Assembly (NCBI GenBank): GCA_020747065.1
Contig: JAGMVK010000018.1
Location: forward strand, 806,001 to 870,000
Length of the DNA: 64,000 nucleotides
Reading direction: 5' to 3'
From: Cadophora sp. MPI-SDFR-AT-0126
Lineage: Eukaryota > Ascomycota > Leotiomycetes > Helotiales > Ploettnerulaceae
Shown: positions 1 to 12,373 of the stretch, piece by piece
How positions within the stretch are numbered: the stretch's first letter is position 1
Layout of the letters: the number at the start of each line of letters is the position of its first letter
Made by a program: the position numbers and the translations under genes
The notes under the pieces: model-generated
Told to the model about the DNA's origin: nothing
The model's input: the letters and a program-made list of their open reading frames with translations, nothing else
The model's database searches: none

Positions 1-921
1 TCACTGCAAGATGCTGTGTTCAAGGGTTCAGAAGCGCTATTCAAATTGCCCATGGAGGAGAAGATGAAGATGGATAGGACTCAGAGCATTGGGGCTAGTA
101 ACAGAGGGTATGAATTGATCGGTGGTCAAGGACTACAGGAGGATACGTTACCGGATCTGAAGGAGGTGAGATTTCCCATTCCATCAATATCTGGGTTTCC
201 AAGTAGAAAACCACGAGCTAAATACACGCAGGGCTTCTACGTCGGGCAAGAAATCCCCGCCACAGACCCCCGCGTCCAAAGAAACGCCTTCCTCATGGGC
301 CCCAACCTCTGGCCCAACTCATCTCGTATCTCGGAAGAAGTATTTTGCAAGCCTATGACAGAGTACTACGCCAAGATGTACGCGCTGTCACTCCAAGTCA
401 TGGACGTCCTCGCTGCAGGCATGCCATACGGCCCTAGCGTCTTCGATGAATTCTGTGACAATGACGCGGTGGCTTCCATTAGATTACTGCATTACCCACC
501 GGATAAGTCGAATGATGAGAGGCAGTTGGGTGCGGGAGCTCACACAGACTTTGGTGCCATTACCCTGTTATTGCAAGATGAAACTGGAGGGCTACAGGTT
601 TGGGATGGCGAGGGGAAGAGATGGGTTGATGTTTTGCCGAATCGAGATGCGTATGTGGTCAATGTCGGAGATATGCTGCAGATGTGGACTGGGGGGAAAT
701 ACAAGAGTAACCTGCACAGGGTCGTGAATCGAGGTGGCAGTGATCGGTATTCTGTGCCGTTTTTCTTTGATGGGAATGTGGATTGTGTTTTGAAGCCGCT
801 GGATGGGAGTGATGCGGATGGGAAACATCTGACGGTTGAGCAGCATATGAAGGAGAGATTTGCTTCGACGTATGGGAGAGGCAAGAAGAGAGAGGATGGG
901 GAGGGGAATTTTAAGGCTTGA
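1..921 (+). CDS. 2-oxoglutarate/Fe(II)-dependent oxygenase, isopenicillin-N-synthase-like (5' partial)
   Basis: The reading frame is open from base 1 to the TGA at 919-921, so the N-terminus lies outside the window; the first visible Met is not a credible start. Over 306 visible codons the C-terminal jelly-roll oxygenase domain is complete. The iron ligands are His and Asp in HTDFGAITLLL (codons 181 and 183) and His in NLHRVVN (codon 239). The 2-oxoglutarate-binding Arg/Ser pair is RYS (codons 249-251). The N-terminal part with KLPMEEKMKMD and RGYE is typical of the DIOX_N region of fungal IPNS/gibberellin-oxidase-like proteins. Known family members hydroxylate or desaturate small molecules in the cytosol. 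The substrate cannot be read from sequence, and no secondary-metabolite cluster is visible beside it. The neighbouring gene is convergent, with 57 nt between stop codons. Confidence 0.93.
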   Translation, partial: SLQDAVFKGSEALFKLPMEEKMKMDRTQSIGASNRGYELIGGQGLQEDTLPDLKEVRFPIPSISGFPSRKPRAKYTQGFYVGQEIPATDPRVQRNAFLMGPNLWPNSSRISEEVFCKPMTEYYAKMYALSLQVMDVLAAGMPYGPSVFDEFCDNDAVASIRLLHYPPDKSNDERQLGAGAHTDFGAITLLLQDETGGLQVWDGEGKRWVDVLPNRDAYVVNVGDMLQMWTGGKYKSNLHRVVNRGGSDRYSVPFFFDGNVDCVLKPLDGSDADGKHLTVEQHMKERFASTYGRGKKREDGEGNFKA

Positions 922-978
922 GTTGAAAAGTGTATTGATTACGAAACAATGTGGCCCCAGAGGGCTTAACAGAATATC

Positions 979-1884
979 CTATACCACCATAGCAGGGACA
1001 CTAATGGTGTCAATAGTCCAAGTCTTGCCATCAGCAGAGTTCTTCAGTCCAGTATACGTCGTTCCCTGCGAAGTGCTCAAAGTCTTTCCGAACGAAGTAT
1101 CTGAACCCGCCAGGGTAATGACAGTGTTCTTGTAAGTCTGCTTCGCAATGGTGCCGCTGCATCCGTTATTACATTCGGTTCCAGTTCCCCATCTATTTGG
1201 TCAATATAACATTCTTTGGTACGGAGGATGCTTTGACAATGAGGGATTGAAGGGACGTGGAGGGGATCTTACCCAGTCATTGGACCAGAAGCATGGCTGA
1301 AAGTGGACAGGAACGCGCCGGTCACAGCGTTGGTTACATTTCTGTTGTCCAAGTCAGCGAGAGAACTGCGAAGTCAGGAAGAAATGCTCATACTGGGTCC
1401 AGATAAGTCCATCAGCGCTACGAGAATACTCGATGCGGACCTCATCGGTACCCTTCACAACACCAGCCACACCATCCAGCTGTCCAAAGCTGCCAAATAA
1501 CGAAGCTCGAACACACCTTCGAGAGCATCCTCGTCAGCATCAGATTTCAAAGTAAAACTTCTCGGTCCTCCTGCTCAAAGTCGAGGAGGTATCAAACAGG
1601 AGAACTCACCACTCCCCTTTCACAGCACCGCACCACGAATTATCCGGCCAAGACTCCAACGTCGTCTGGATCAAGTCGCCCGTTCCGTTGGACATGCCAG
1701 GCCAGAGAAAGAGCATACCATTCTGCGGGCTAGGAGCTGTGCCTGGTACGAGCGTGGTGACCGCGTGGACGATGTTGGACTTTGTGGGACCGAGGGAGAG
1801 AGCACCGCCCCAGGTATCGCGCTGGAGGAGACGTCCGGCTGAGACTTGGGTTGCGAGGAGGACGGCGAGGAGTGGGAAGAGCAT
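979..1884 (-). CDS. small secreted concanavalin-A-like/glucanase-fold protein; frame broken in middle exon
   Basis: The start at 1884 gives a clear signal peptide (MLFPLLAVLLATQVSAG). Exons read as 1884-1610, 1516-1273 and 1192-979, with donors GTGAGT and GTAAGA and a TAG acceptor, ending ...VPAMVV-TAG. The mature protein has WGGALSLGPTKS near the N-terminus, SWCGAVKGEWC across the first splice, SLFGSFGQLDGV, and GWGTGTECNNGC near the end. That pattern matches fungal secreted concanavalin-A-like proteins of unknown role (recalled from memory, not searched). In exon 2 the frame breaks near 1360: the part coding ...EYSRSADGLIW and the part coding DLDNRNVTNAV are out of phase by one base. Removing 1366-1393 (28 nt, GT...CTGAC...GCAG) restores a 234-residue protein, but 28 nt is below normal intron size, so a frameshift or sequence error is the alternative. 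Identity is moderately sure; integrity is not. Confidence 0.7.
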
Positions 1885-4800
1885 TTCTGGGATTTAGAAC
1901 TTGGATTTGGGCTGTTTGGGGAATGGAGAAGGGGAAGGTAGATAAATGTACAGTGAAGTGAAGCTGTGAATGAGTGAAGTAGATCTTAACGAGTATGATG
2001 TATCTTATACTAGGGACTGTGAATTACAAAAGGGATCTCGTTATTATGTACTTGACTTCTCCTCACGGTTCGGCCGAAGAACAACAATAGGAGAACAATA
2101 TATCTGCGGAAGCGAGATTCCACCCGTTATACCACGAAGCGGGGAACCTTTTCGTACGCACTGAGCTGTTTTTGGGCGATTGTTTGCTCAACTGCTGAAG
2201 CTTGTTTCGTCCGATATCCATTTCTGGAAGGAGCGACTTCTAGCTGCACTTGTAGGCTAAATGTAGACGGACAATTACTGTCGCTGGTCACCTCAGGAAG
2301 TCCCAAAACATCTAGAAGAGAAATAACATGCAGGACTACTGCACCCCGCTTCCCAACTCCCGACTTGAAATAAAATGCCGTGGTTCCTAAATTCATGACC
2401 CGGCTCCGGCACATGAGCTTCTGCGCAGCGGAGCCTCAAAATTCCTTTAAGCCGATGCGGACTCCAGACCTCATAAAATAAACCCACCTGTCAGGGCTGT
2501 CAAACCCATAACGGTGGTTGAAGTCTTCGATGAAACATGATTTCAAGGATTGATCAGGGATGGCCTTGCGACATGAGGATGAAGCGATGAGCGATCACCC
2601 TAAGGGTAATTTGAGACAGGAAAATTCTGCGGAAGATGATCCACCACTTGGGGACTTTCCATTCCCTGAGGGATTGGAAGGACGGAGGAGTGGAGTTTTA
2701 AGGAGGAGAGATTTTGAAGGTTGGATTCCTTGGGTCAGGAGGGCCAGGGGGCATCACACGCACGGACTACGTCTAATACCTGGGCTCAACGACAGAAGGA
2801 AGGAGAATAATAGTGTAGAGAAGACACAAATATAAAAAAGACGAGAAAATTAGACAAGGAACCATTCGTTACTGAAAAGGAAACCTGCAACCTCAGTCGA
2901 CCCGACTTGCCCATGATTTCTGGATGCCAGTTCGATTTTTTCGACTCCAATAAGGCAGAAAACCGTCTTGCCAAAAATTGCAAAAATCGTTGCCAATACC
3001 TACGAATTTCAAGGGCATAAAGAGAGGGGGCAGAACTGTGAGGTAGTAGCAACTTTGTGCTGCGGAGACATTTTTACATCTCAATCAATTCAAGCAATTC
3101 CAGGCACAGCCAACCTCTATCTTCGGTTCCAACGTTGCTGGCTTCTCGACCTTAGTCCGAGATACAGCTTCAGATTATATCCACCTGACGAACTATCGAT
3201 CGTACGTCTCTTGTCCAGATTCCAAAACGATAGGAAAAAGCAAGAAAGGTATCAGAAACCAGGTAGCTGTCCCTTAAATCATGATGATAGGACATTTCTC
3301 TCGGTGGTCCGCTTTTGACGATTGATCCCCGTTTTAAAAATTGACACTAAACAAAGTAGGATCGTCACAAAATCTCAACAAAGCCATTGTCATCAACCCA
3401 CTTCTCGGAGCGCTGACAAGGGAAACATTCTAAATAGATGTAGTATTGAAACTACTGGAGTAGAGTGAGGCGGCTGGATCGTAACGCCCCAGATTTCTCG
3501 TCGTGTTGGAACAATGGTCGAGATATACCACCATGTTGTTGACACGCAAATGTACTTGGAAGGATTGTTTTGCTTGGGTTGAGGTGCACGGCTCTCGAAC
3601 CATGTTTCCAACGCAGTGGATGTGACGCCGGAGGCGGCTTCCGCTGTTCCAATCGAGATATGTCTCTCTTTGTCTCATCGCAGCGATCTCCCATCCCTAT
3701 GTGTCCATCGGATCCACAGGTGCTACTGGCACTTCAGCCATGACGCTTGGAATGGAATCTGTACGCCTTTTTCAATCCCTAGTTCATATCTAGAGAAGCA
3801 AAATAGTGGGGTTCATCAAAAAGTTAACCACTTCCTTGGAATGAGGCCGGAGAAAAAGGAACCACAGACAGAGAGGAATATGATAGGTATCACGAATGAC
3901 ACCGATCAATCACACAAGACGAGAAGCAGAATACACGATAATATGAGATTTGTATCCGCGCGCTACCAGATGTCCGGTACGACAAGAAAAGCACAAGCTA
4001 AAACACAAGGAAGAGCCCCTTGGCTCAGCACTGACTTGACTCAGTGTGAGTCCACTCGTTTGTGAGGCTGACGAGACCGGGTCATCAAATTTGAACTGCC
4101 TAGCGGAACGTTGACCCTGTCTGTCCACTTCTTCGCGATACGTTCGGTTGAAGATCTCGGAGGAAAAGAAATGAGGTTGTGGGAGAAGCATGCAGGTACG
4201 CGTTGAGGAATGAAAGGGGATTGGATGGATGAAGGGAGAAAGTGCGGTATTATAGGAAAGGAAGCGCGCGATATGTGGTACAGTTGTTGCACGTGGAAAG
4301 AGAAAAGGGGCTTCAGGGCTGGCTTCATGGCTGATCCACATACTCCACGTGATCAGCCTCAATTCTTGATCCTGGATGCTGTGCCGTCCTTTTTCACAAG
4401 GAAGCTGGAAATTGGGAGGCAAATTCCTGGAGGGATGTCCGATGCGAGTTGGGTTGGGCTGACGTTGGGGTCATGGCGAAAGATAACCCTAAACCGTCTG
4501 ATTTGATGGACAGAAAATTGAAGAACACTCCTCGGCAGGAACAAAAAAGTCAAACAGTCAAGACGTAACTCACGTAAGAGATGGAGAAAGCCAAGCTAGA
4601 AGTCTAACTCTAAATCTCCTGACATCGGCAAATAATGGACTATCGTGAGGTCGCAACGATCTTCTCTTCTAAGTATGATCTGGGGGATCCGAGCACCATC
4701 ATCTTGAGGCTAAAAGCTCAAGACTGGTCTGGTCCGGATGGCCTCTTCCCATTCGATCTCTCGGGACAGGCGAGGCAAGCTAAGCCAGTTGCTGGGATTG

Positions 4801-7800
4801 CGATTGACGGGTCTAAAAATACGACAAGTAAAGAAATAAATAAAAGCGAGTTGACCGACCTGAAGACAGCCGATCGATCCCTTGCTTAATGGTCTCGCGT
4901 GGTTCCTATCCAAGAGCGTGGTGTCTAAATTGCGTACGCGGTACAACGGCTGATTGGTGCATCTGGATCTCGTTTCGATTGCGAATTGCGAAAGAGAGTA
5001 AAGACACGCGAAATGTGGCGTCGAAACCTAGCTGCAAAAGTTCATTGATTGCTGCTGAAATGCAGCAGACGGGCGTTGGCGAAATGACGACGTTATGCCT
5101 TCGGTCTTAATCTGGGTGGCATCTCCGAGCTTGCTTGCTGGCGAACAGACCGGATGGGGGAGGAGAAAACGAAATGATTTTTTGTTTCTGTTTCTGCGGA
5201 TTTGACAGGAAACGGTAAGATCAAAGCAGAAGCTTCCCCTCCAAGCATGATGCTTCTTTTCTCCATGTTTTGAGTTTTGGAGGTGGTGCCGTGCCTTGGT
5301 GGAAGGGTGGGGTAAAATGTAACTTTCGAGAATTGCGGAATAAATTGTGGATTTGTTGTGAACTCGTGCAGCCTCGGATGACATAAGTCGTGTTTATTTC
5401 GTGTTACTTCAGAAGTTGATTGGTTCTCTTAGTATGAAAAGGGGTCGTCCGTTTCACGCGCATCCTGGTCGATAGCGACATCCAGCCCAGCCACCAGCAA
5501 GATCTGTGCGGTGCTCATCGGGTTATAGAACCTGCAAGGTAAATCTTATACCCTGTCGGATCCTGGGTCAGATCATACAGACAGCAATCGATGGGGAGGA
5601 AAGGGTTAGGCCGTGTGGTCAAAACCTGTTCTCGGTGGATTTAGCTCATGCTTATTATTGTTCGTTTCTTTTGAGCCGATGAGGAAGTATTTGCTGCTCT
5701 TGGGATTGGCAAATGGCCGTGGCCTACATGATAAATACATGGCGTATGTTGGAATTTGGCAAGTGTCTTCCGAGACGGTGTTGTGCGTTGTCAAGCTCAT
5801 GTCCTGTCCCATACTGACGGATCTGCGGCAATTTAGAGCTTTGTGGTGCTTCCCTGTCAAGGGCTTGAAGCAGCTGAACTTTGAAGGAAGGGCTGGGTTG
5901 GGGTCTTGCTCAACTTTGCCGAGAAGCAGCGGGGATGTTTGACGGACGATGAGCTTTTTGCCTTTTGAACCAACCCGCGGCGGTTGTGTGAGAATGTCTT
6001 GCCATCACTTCGTCCGCCTTACGTCACATTCACATAAATTGTATTTTGCCTGTGCTCAACCTGTGAAATCTCAACGGACATTTTCTTCCCCCGTGGTTCT
6101 ATGTCAAAGCGTCCCCGCCGTTGAGATTAGCTTTAGGTCAGAGCGAGGAAGAAGGCATTGGTGGAAGCCGATCCAGACGTCCAGATCTGATGTGCCAATG
6201 TTACAAACAAACAGAGGAAAAAACCAACAACGACGAATACGAAATGTCTGAGGACAGCTCCTCAATTTTCGAACCTTGTTGGCAAGCTGCAGATTAAAGA
6301 GCGCCTCATCGAATGTTGGGCGAGTACATTTCCACTGGGCAGGATAGAGCGAGCCAGGCTTGGTCATGTATATGCAGGCCATGGCAGGGAAACGAGGTAT
6401 TGGGCCCTCTGCAGGATAGGCGATGAGCAACTTGATTGGATTCTAAGAAGACGCGACTCGGTGTGATCTTACAACAATGACGGGGACCTGCTTCCTAATC
6501 CATAACACTGATTGTGCGGCGGGCAATCCTTTGTACACGGCGGTCGGATGAATCTCCACTTCGACTTCTCAATTGAGATGTAAACGGCTTGATATCAGAT
6601 ACCGAATTTCAGTCCAAGCAGAAGCAAAGCTCGCCTGGTCGGGCTTGATAAGATGCCAAAGCTATTGAGTTTGCTGATAAACAGCATTAGTTCGTTGCAC
6701 ATGCCTGAGTAGGCAAGTTAAAGGCATTTGAAACCAAAGGAGGGGTCGTCTGGGCGGATCTCTGGCATAACAGATCCGGTCTGGTGAAGTGGAGACTCTC
6801 GATACTAGTTGGGGTCAGCGGCTGGAGGTGGAGATGCTAAAGCGCAGTTACATCGTCCGCGGGAAGGACGCATCTTTCTTGTTTTCATGATGTTGAGGAG
6901 TAAGTATTCAACGATATCTGCATCATGCAAACAAGAGTTTCCTAGAAAAGATACGAGATAGTTGTTGGTTGTCTGTCGGAGGTCGGGTACTATCTAGACA
7001 ACTTTGCATGATATGTTGGTCTCCTTGACCTCTCATATGCCTTACCAAACATCGTTTCTTTTCTATATGTCTCGAAACTATAATTGGAATATGTTTATTG
7101 ATGAGACTAAACTCTGGCTGGGTGGGAAATGGCTCTTGCTGGGGCGGCATGGGCTTCCTCGATCTGAAACAATGTCAAGCAGGCAAAGCTGCGGGCCTTT
7201 GTAAGCCTCTCTTGCACTTCCACTGAAACACATTCCAGCATATGGAAGCCGCCGGCAGCCAGGATATATCAGTACAGGACCGATCCAGCCCGGATCTCAC
7301 TAGGAAGCAAAAGCAAGAATTAAATATAACATGATTCCCTGCCTATAAGTCCGCTGCGGTCGCGGAAAGGATCGATTTCCTGTGCTCGACGGAAATATTG
7401 AAAGTGATACGACATCCAATGTATGATTGATGCCAGACACAAGACATTCAATGTAGGATGCCACTCAGAGATTGGATGAAGTGATGAATGGTATCTGCGA
7501 GTTGCCTATCGTCCACTGGATCTTGTGCTGCGTTGTAGACATTCCGCGAGGTGAGGCTACCCGTCTGGCCTGTAGATGCCGAACCCGAGAAGAGAGGGTA
7601 GGTACATATCCGACTTGGTGCTACGAATATCTGATGCGGTGACCGTGGAAGTGACTCTTGCAAGCTGCCCGTACTTTGCGGAGGTACCAATCCGAGGCAG
7701 CCCAGGTATATATTCCTTGACAGCCAGCGAAATCCTGGTCTCGTCGTCGGGGTCGTCACTGCGAAGGCGAAAGGATTGCTTAAAGTAGAGCTTCCGTCTC

Positions 7801-8360
7801 ACCAGGTCGGGCGGAAAAGACAAGCATAGAGACATGCTTGCAGAAAGACCTAATAGAGCAAACTCTATGCCCCCTCCCCTCAGTTCTCCGTTCTTGGTCT
7901 CACCTCACCTAATCGCCATGAGGCGTAGCCAGACGACGGCCAGCAAATGAAGTGCCTGGAAGACGGCAAAGTTGCCGTAAAGTAATGTACCCTTCCAGCC
8001 CAGAAACCGGCTCGCGTTCTGGGATTGCACATCGTTCGACTTCAGATCAGGGTTGTTCCTAGGTCTGGAGAGCTAGACGCGGTCGTAAACATGTAGTGGC
8101 AGTTGTCAGGCTGGCATTAATAGGCTGGTTCAGGGAGGAGGCTGTCGCTAACAGAGCCCGCTAGAAAGTCGGTCGAGGGGACGATAGGCTAGCCTGAACT
8201 CTCGCTGCAGCGCTGTAACGCACTGAAGAGCACTAAATATCGCTCGCACCACCAGGGACGTAAGCGAAGGAAGCTCGGGCACGGAACCTTGGCTAGACAG
8301 AGGAACCAGGCCATGCCAGGAAGGCACACAGCAGCAAGCAAGCAAGCAAGCACGCACGCA
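1885..8360. other. gene-poor spacer, about 6.5 kb
   Basis: Many short open stretches occur on both strands, but none has a start, splice signals, composition and protein-like content together. No transposase, reverse transcriptase or tRNA is recognisable, and base composition is not strongly AT-biased as it would be after heavy RIP. The left end should hold the promoter of the secreted-protein gene ending at 1884, and the right end the upstream control region of the gene at 8783. I see nothing else I can name. Confidence 0.6.
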
Positions 8361-8782
8361 AACAGGCTCCTCATCTCAACTGCCTCGTCTCGTCTCGTCT
8401 CTTGCATTCTCCATCTCCAATCCACCTCTTTCTCGTGAAAACATTCACCACTCGCCACCTCCCCTCCTCGCCCCTCTTACCAGCACGCCAACTGGAGCAG
8501 GCTGCTGTTTCTCCTTTCTTCCCCGCCGACACTCAACCTTCCAATCGGTCGCAGGCGCTAATTCCACGGCTCGAGTCGACACGTTCGAAACGAAACTTTT
8601 GGTGTTTACTTCGTTACTTTGACTCTATTGTCACCACCACTCTGTCCTCCTCCCCTCCACGTCTTCGAGAGCTGTTGGAATGGACCGTCTTCTACGATGC
8701 TTCTGAGCTCCTCTACTATCACGACATTCTTCTCGGTCTTTTCCTTTCTTGTGGGCTGGTGTGCCAGAGGTGATAGTTCATC
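8334..8782 (+). promoter_or_regulatory. presumed promoter and long pyrimidine-rich 5' leader of the Ser-rich protein gene
   Basis: A GCAA/CGCA simple-repeat run (about 8333-8360) is followed by a CTCGT repeat (about 8385-8402) and then several hundred bases rich in C and T on the plus strand. Such CT-tracts are typical of transcription-start regions of highly or constitutively expressed ascomycete genes. The tract runs up to the ATG at 8783. No TATA box is claimed; the transcript start is inferred only from composition. Confidence 0.5.
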
Positions 8783-11700
8783 ATGAAGACTGTTCCAAGT
8801 GTGAGTACCGACGAGGAAAATTACAGCCAATGCCCTTCCGCGTCAAACTTTTTTCTTCCAGATCCGCAATATTCCCAATCTGCGATTGATTGCCTTTATT
8901 ATCCTGACCCCTTCAACTCTTTGTGCTGACGTCCATAGCTCGTTGCTTCGAGTACTGTAGGGATTGCTGCTGCTGGGCTGGCATTGGGAAAGCCGGAACG
9001 TTCAAGTCCACCACGCCCTTCTTCTAAGAAAAGAAAAGCTGGAGATATCGCAGGCGTTGTCATCCACAATAGCCCAAACGTATCTTCACCAATCTCCCGG
9101 CCAGGCACAAGCTCGACTGTGATCACGCCGGAATCCAAACTTTCGAATTCCCAAGCCGAAACTACACCGGCCCCGCCCCCAACACTTCGACAACGCCCTT
9201 CAAATACAAGATCCGAGCTGCAGAATAACAATAGTGGAAGGAAGCTGTCGGCATTCAGGCACGAGGATACTTTTGGAAATTCCGAGGAGGAAACGCGCAG
9301 GGAATCCGTTTCTTCGAGGGGCTCTTGGATGAGGAGGCTGTCAACAATACCAAACTCGCACAACAACAGCCCGAGGTCTAGTATTGGGCCGGATTCGCCA
9401 TCGTTGACCGTTTCACACGGTTCGGTCGTTCCAATTCTATCTAATCCAGGAAGCAGTCCTGCACAATTACCTCCAAACAAACTCGTGAAGCGGACGACCT
9501 CAGGTCGAGAAACAAGCGGACCAGTATCTAGGAGCGGATCCAGGTCCCAGGTACCCACACTTCGAAGGCCGGCTACAAGTCACCAGCGCGTCACGCTACA
9601 GCAGCAATTCAGGGACGACTCCATAAAAATGAAAGAACCGATTCAGCCAGACCCAACGACTCGAGTGCACGTCACACCCATCAAAAATGGTTCACCAGCC
9701 TCTCGCCATGCATGGCGCCTTTACTTCGAGTCTCGACCAACCAAATTATCAAAGGAAAGAGCATCTGGGCGTTTGAGTGACGGAGGCATAACGAATTTTC
9801 AATCAACATCTAGGAGGATCATTTTGGATGATTCTGCGAGACCTACCTTGGTAAAGCCAGGTATCATCATGGTTTCGAAGAACAGCACCGTGGTCTACTA
9901 TGACGAAAGTTTTGAGCTTGACGATGACGAGTTTGAAGCTGCAGGAGAAATGGCTCTGCCCTCTACAGAGGGGTTAGAGGAACCACAAAAACGAGCCCGC
10001 CGATCCTTGTCGATGCATTTCAGCTCACCCAGCTCATGGATAGCAAGGTCTGGCAGTCTGAGAGGGAACAAAAGAAGTAATGATAGCAGAAGTGGGGGTA
10101 AGCGCTATTCATCAGCACCTGCGGTGTCCACTATGCCTGGTCGAAGCATTTCCACAGCACATGGTTCTACAACTAGCAGGCATCGTCCTATCATGGACCC
10201 GAGTGTCTTCCAAAGATCGCCCGTGTCACCAACTGAGGAAGCTTCTCCTAGCGATCCCTTCGCCACCAGTTTTGCTAGACGGAGCCGCAACAGCTCGTCT
10301 CCATTGCCGCCACTAACTCGTCTGTCAAGTTTCAACGTTGATCTAGCTCGACTGGGATTGTCCTCATCATCCTCCTCCGCTCCTCGTCGGAGTCCAAATT
10401 CACCTGTTGTGCACACATCCACGACATCACCATCTGTGTCATCTACGGGACATGCATCGCCAGCGTCTATATCTTTTGTGGGTTCTGCTATGTCGAAACC
10501 TCCACGAACTTCAGAACTCACGGATCGTGCCTCGACCCTTATTGGATCAGACAACGATATGAGAGGGTTTACGTCTGGTGATGAAGATGATATGGATTTC
10601 CAGAGTGAAACTGTATTCGACTCGTTGAGATCTGGAGCGACTGGCAGCTTGAGATCCCACAATGCACCACTTGATTCTATGTTTGACGAATCGCCACCAA
10701 GCATAAATGGACATTCAAAGAGCAAGAGACTTTCCATTCACGAGATGTTAGCCAACGGAGGGTTTCAAGAGGGTCACAACAGGATTGTGGAGGAGGATGA
10801 GGGTATGTCCACTCCTATCAAGGGAGGGCGATCGTCACAAGAAGACACTTTCCAAACGCCAGTTCGAATTAGCAACGTGGAATCCGACCGAGTGTTCCCC
10901 TCTTCTCCACCAAGCTTCTGTCTTGCTACTAAAGACTTTAGCCGCCTGTCATTGGACGATGAAGAAGATGACGAAGATTGGACCAGGGACGATGAGAATA
11001 TGGATGTGAGCGGCCAATTGTCACCACCTTCGAGCTCTCTGAATTCGCGACGAGTAAGTTCTAGTTTTCGAGCAGCACTCGCAGATTTAACCTACAGCGG
11101 ATCGACCAACGGAAATAGTGCCGAACGACCAAAGAGCAATCTGTTCGACTGGTCAGAGCCACCATCTGCAGAGAAGGTTGATCTCATGGGTAATTCTCCT
11201 AGACCTAAGACAGCCCATGTCAAGAACATCGCCGATGGTAGAGGTGGACGTGCTGTTGGACGACGAGGACCAAGTGCGCTGCATATTCGAAGTCAGAGCG
11301 TACCAGTAGTACCTGATGTGGCTGGCCAACGCGACCATTCGAAATTGGCTCCGAAATTTGGAACCTGGGGGCTTGGAGGCAAAGGAGTCAGTGAGGATTG
11401 GGATGGAGATTTCGAATTCGATAACAATGATGAGGAGGGTGGCGATGAAGGAGATATCAAGATAGAGAATAGTGGCATGCTGGTTCCACCAGCCATCCAG
11501 GCAAGCCAAGCCAGTGTAGTTGGGCACGTAGGACAGATTCGGGAGGTGTGCCTTCTGGTGGAAGACCTGAAGAGACTGCGATTGCTGGCCCGGGAGAAGG
11601 GTTTGCTGAATGGCCCATCTGCCACACTATGGAAGGAAGCGGAGGGAATTATCGCTCTTGCAGTCCCTGATGAAGAGGATCCTGCACTGTCTCCACCTCC

Positions 11701-12373
11701 ACACTCCCCTGCCTCCGTTGTCTTCGAAACAGAGGCGTCAGAGGACGAAGCTTATCATGAGAGTGGGCCTGATGTTGAAGATCTGGAAACTTCAGATGCA
11801 CCTTTCGAGGTCTTGGATCGTCATGGCCGACCCACCGGTTTTGTTTACGATGGAAACACTGTTCGGAGGCGATCTGTGTTCTCCCCCGAAGACGACATTT
11901 TTGGAGCTGGGCTCATGAATAGTCCACCAGTGCGAGATCATTTGCGGCCTCCTTCAACATCTCCACGGCACTCAAGCATGAAGAGCGCTTCTGATGTAGC
12001 CCGGTCCGTCATGGAAACTATGCACCAACATCGATCAACCTCAGACCCACTCCTCCAGACCTTGGCTAGTCAGTCTCCCAACAAAATGCCTTTCGATACA
12101 ACAAGCCTTCGCGATCTCGTCCACCGGGCTAGTGTTCTCAGTCGTACCTTGGCGGACTTGATCCGGAAAGCGGATGGGAACTCGCAAAGTCCAGAGGTCA
12201 GCCCTCACCGTGATTCGAGCCCAGCCTTCACAAGAGTCTTCACCGATCCTAGTGTAAGCCCGCCCAAGCACCTGCTTCGAAGTCAAAGCAATAATTCGAT
12301 TCTCAGCGGCTCAATTGATGGGTCTCCGACACGGAGTCTTGGGCAACGGATGCATATGATGACCGTCGTATGA
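8783..12373 (+). CDS. large Ser-rich, intrinsically disordered protein of unknown function
   Basis: I place the start at ATG 8783 (MKTVPS), spliced by a 138 nt intron (8801-8938, GTGAGT...GCTGAC...ATAG) to the long exon 8939-12373; the joined frame begins MKTVPSLVASSTVGIAAAGL and is 1150 residues. The open frame continues in phase upstream of the first internal Met, which supports this two-exon model. The protein is low in complexity: Ser/Pro/Arg-rich, with basic SKKRK near the N-terminus, many SP dipeptides and acidic patches such as DDEEDDEDW and DNNDEEGGDEG. The one ordered-looking stretch is around residues 860-910 (REVCLLVEDLKRLRLLAREK and following), probably helical. Many SP/TP sites would suit regulation by proline-directed kinases (inference). 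I do not recognise a named family. Confidence 0.85.

Noticed and set aside
3910..4422. A 170-codon minus-strand frame in the large spacer
   Set aside because: Low protein-likeness (no ordered segment, no homologous motif), no supporting splice or promoter features.
8899..9558. A 219-codon minus-strand frame opposite the Ser-rich protein
   Set aside because: Antisense of biased Ser/Pro/Arg codons; no motif or upstream signals.
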